The notes under the pieces are model-generated. The model was given only the letters and a program-made list of their open reading frames with translations. It had not been told where the DNA came from and did not search any database. A stretch of DNA of 5,234 nt, taken from Methylophilaceae bacterium UBA5127. Its GTDB lineage: Bacteria > Pseudomonadota > Gammaproteobacteria > Burkholderiales > Methylophilaceae. This document shows, in pieces, positions 4,687 to 5,234 of this stretch. Each line of letters begins with the position of its first letter. Position 1 is the stretch's first letter. A program made the position numbers and the translations under genes. The stretch spans positions 544 through 5,777 of the forward strand of contig DHYP01000029.1 of assembly GCA_002414145.1 (NCBI GenBank). The letters are read 5' to 3'.

Positions 4687-4795
4687 AACGCGCCCCTCAC
4701 GCCCCTATTTAGGAAACCACACCAGCCAAGCTAGGGTTGCTTAGTTTTCGCACCAGTTAATTAAGCTCGGGCTAGGTGTAAAACTGTTTGAGCTG
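4687..4795. promoter_or_regulatory. Gap between higA and the 292-aa gene
   Basis: Read on the minus strand, two tandem AGGGGCG copies in a 9-bp period lie just before the start codon of the 292-aa gene and supply its Shine-Dalgarno. The rest contains two CTGGTG copies and a TTAATTAA palindrome. No T-tracted terminator after higA and no clear promoter hexamers are visible, so read-through from higBA is possible. Confidence 0.35.
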
Positions 4796-5101
4796 TTAAG
4801 CCACTTTTTGCAGTTGCTGCACTTCTTGTTGAATTTTTTGGCTTAAGGTTTTTTCTGCTATTTTTAAATCATAGGTGCTTTGCAGGTTCATCCAAAATTG
4901 CGCTGTGGTGTCAAAATAACGGGCTAGGCGCAAGGCGGTATCTACCGTAATGGCGCGCTTTTCACGTACTACATCGTTAATGCGTGGGGCGGGTACGCGC
5001 AAGCTCATAGCCAGCGCATGGGGCGTAATGCCTAGCGGTGCTAAAAACTCCTCACGTAATATTTCACCTGCATGTATTGGGCGTAATTTGTTAGTTGCCA
5101 T
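4796..5101 (-). CDS. higA: HigA-type antitoxin, XRE-family HTH
   Basis: The 101-residue protein matches the HigA/VapI antitoxin family. It opens with RPIHAGEILREEFLAPLGIT (7-26), then the XRE helix-turn-helix (about 25-65) with PHALAMSLRVPAPRINDVVREKRAITVDTALRLARYF, then the family segment FDTTAQFWMNLQSTYDLKIA (63-82) and a Gln-rich helical tail. HigA binds and neutralises the HigB ribosome-dependent mRNA endonuclease and represses the operon through its HTH. It follows the higB remnant by 23 nt, in the toxin-first order typical of higBA, with AAAGGA as Shine-Dalgarno. Length is normal for the family. Its operator would lie upstream of higB, outside the window. Confidence 0.93.
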   Translation of the reverse strand: MATNKLRPIHAGEILREEFLAPLGITPHALAMSLRVPAPRINDVVREKRAITVDTALRLARYFDTTAQFWMNLQSTYDLKIAEKTLSQKIQQEVQQLQKVA

Positions 5102-5124
5102 GTTTAATCCTTTCGTCTTTTATC

Positions 5125-5234
5125 TTAGTGGTAATCCACTATTTCAACATCAGCTGCGCCTGCATCAGTCCACTTAAAACAAACGCGCCATTGGTCGTTA
5201 ATTCTTATGCTGTGTTGCCCTTCTCTATCACCCT
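5125..5234 (-). CDS. higB: HigB-type toxin, C-terminal part (cut by window edge)
   Basis: The last 35 codons of a RelE/HigB-family toxin are present: GDREGQHSIRINDQWRVCFKW followed by TDAGAADVEIVDYH and a TAA stop. The segment GQHSIRINDQWRVCF(K)W is the highly conserved beta-sheet core of HigB, and the EIVDYH end is typical. HigB cleaves mRNA on the translating ribosome and is held inactive by HigA, encoded 23 nt downstream. The 5' part, about 57 residues in usual family members, is beyond the window, so integrity of the toxin cannot be judged. The part seen has no frameshift or early stop. Confidence 0.92.
   Translation of the reverse strand, partial: GDREGQHSIRINDQWRVCFKWTDAGAADVEIVDYH

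Noticed and set aside
4950..5177. Plus-strand 75-aa frame opposite higA/higB
   Set aside because: It is antisense to the clearly recognisable HigA and HigB coding sequences.
1..5234. CRISPR array, integron attC array, insertion sequence, or intact tRNA/rRNA gene
   Set aside because: No regularly spaced repeats, transposase or integrase frame, terminal inverted repeats, or complete cloverleaf were found.

Overview
The window looks like chromosome of an AT-leaning proteobacterium carrying an accessory region. The best clue to the host is a PEP-CTERM protein (exosortase substrate), which is typical of EPS- or biofilm-forming Gram-negative bacteria, especially Betaproteobacteria such as the Nitrosomonadales/Methylophilaceae and also methanotrophs. 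The genus cannot be fixed from this sequence. Every gene lies on the minus strand, so transcription runs from high to low coordinates.

Region 1 (1-1324) looks like resident chromosome: the PEP-CTERM gene (44-928), a perfect 26-bp palindrome/hairpin upstream of it (1017-1042), a stretch with no convincing gene, and a minus-strand intrinsic terminator (1289-1324). One arm of a near-identical terminator sits at the very start of the window.

Region 2 (about 1357-3770) is a compact six-gene operon of mobile-element type. In transcription order it holds an AlpA-like regulator (3444-3668), a small HTH protein (3088-3441), an unlisted 47-aa ORF (2948-3091), a winged-helix replication-type HTH protein (2282-2944), a 204-aa protein with a QANISNGHQQVNN motif (1655-2269) and a 70-aa protein with a STGxRTxxGKxxxSRNAxxGG motif (1522-1734). 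Spacings run from a 12-nt gap to an 80-nt overlap, so the genes are probably translationally coupled. Just before alpA, an 11-bp perfect inverted repeat covers the alpA ribosome-binding site. The operon is bracketed by a related direct repeat (1370-1394 and 3732-3767), and near its left end are a tRNA-3'-end-like string and two CGTACCC repeats. Together these suggest the edge of an integrated element, but no integrase lies in the window.

Region 3 (3808-5234) holds an orphan 292-aa protein of unknown function, then a HigA antitoxin (4796-5101) and the C-terminal end of its HigB toxin (5125-5234, cut by the window edge). A higBA pair beside an orphan gene and an alpA module is typical genomic-island layout. 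The toxin-antitoxin pair may stabilise the island, and the orphan is a candidate cargo gene. The most interesting material is the six-gene alpA module with its flanking repeats and its possibly RBS-occluding leader.
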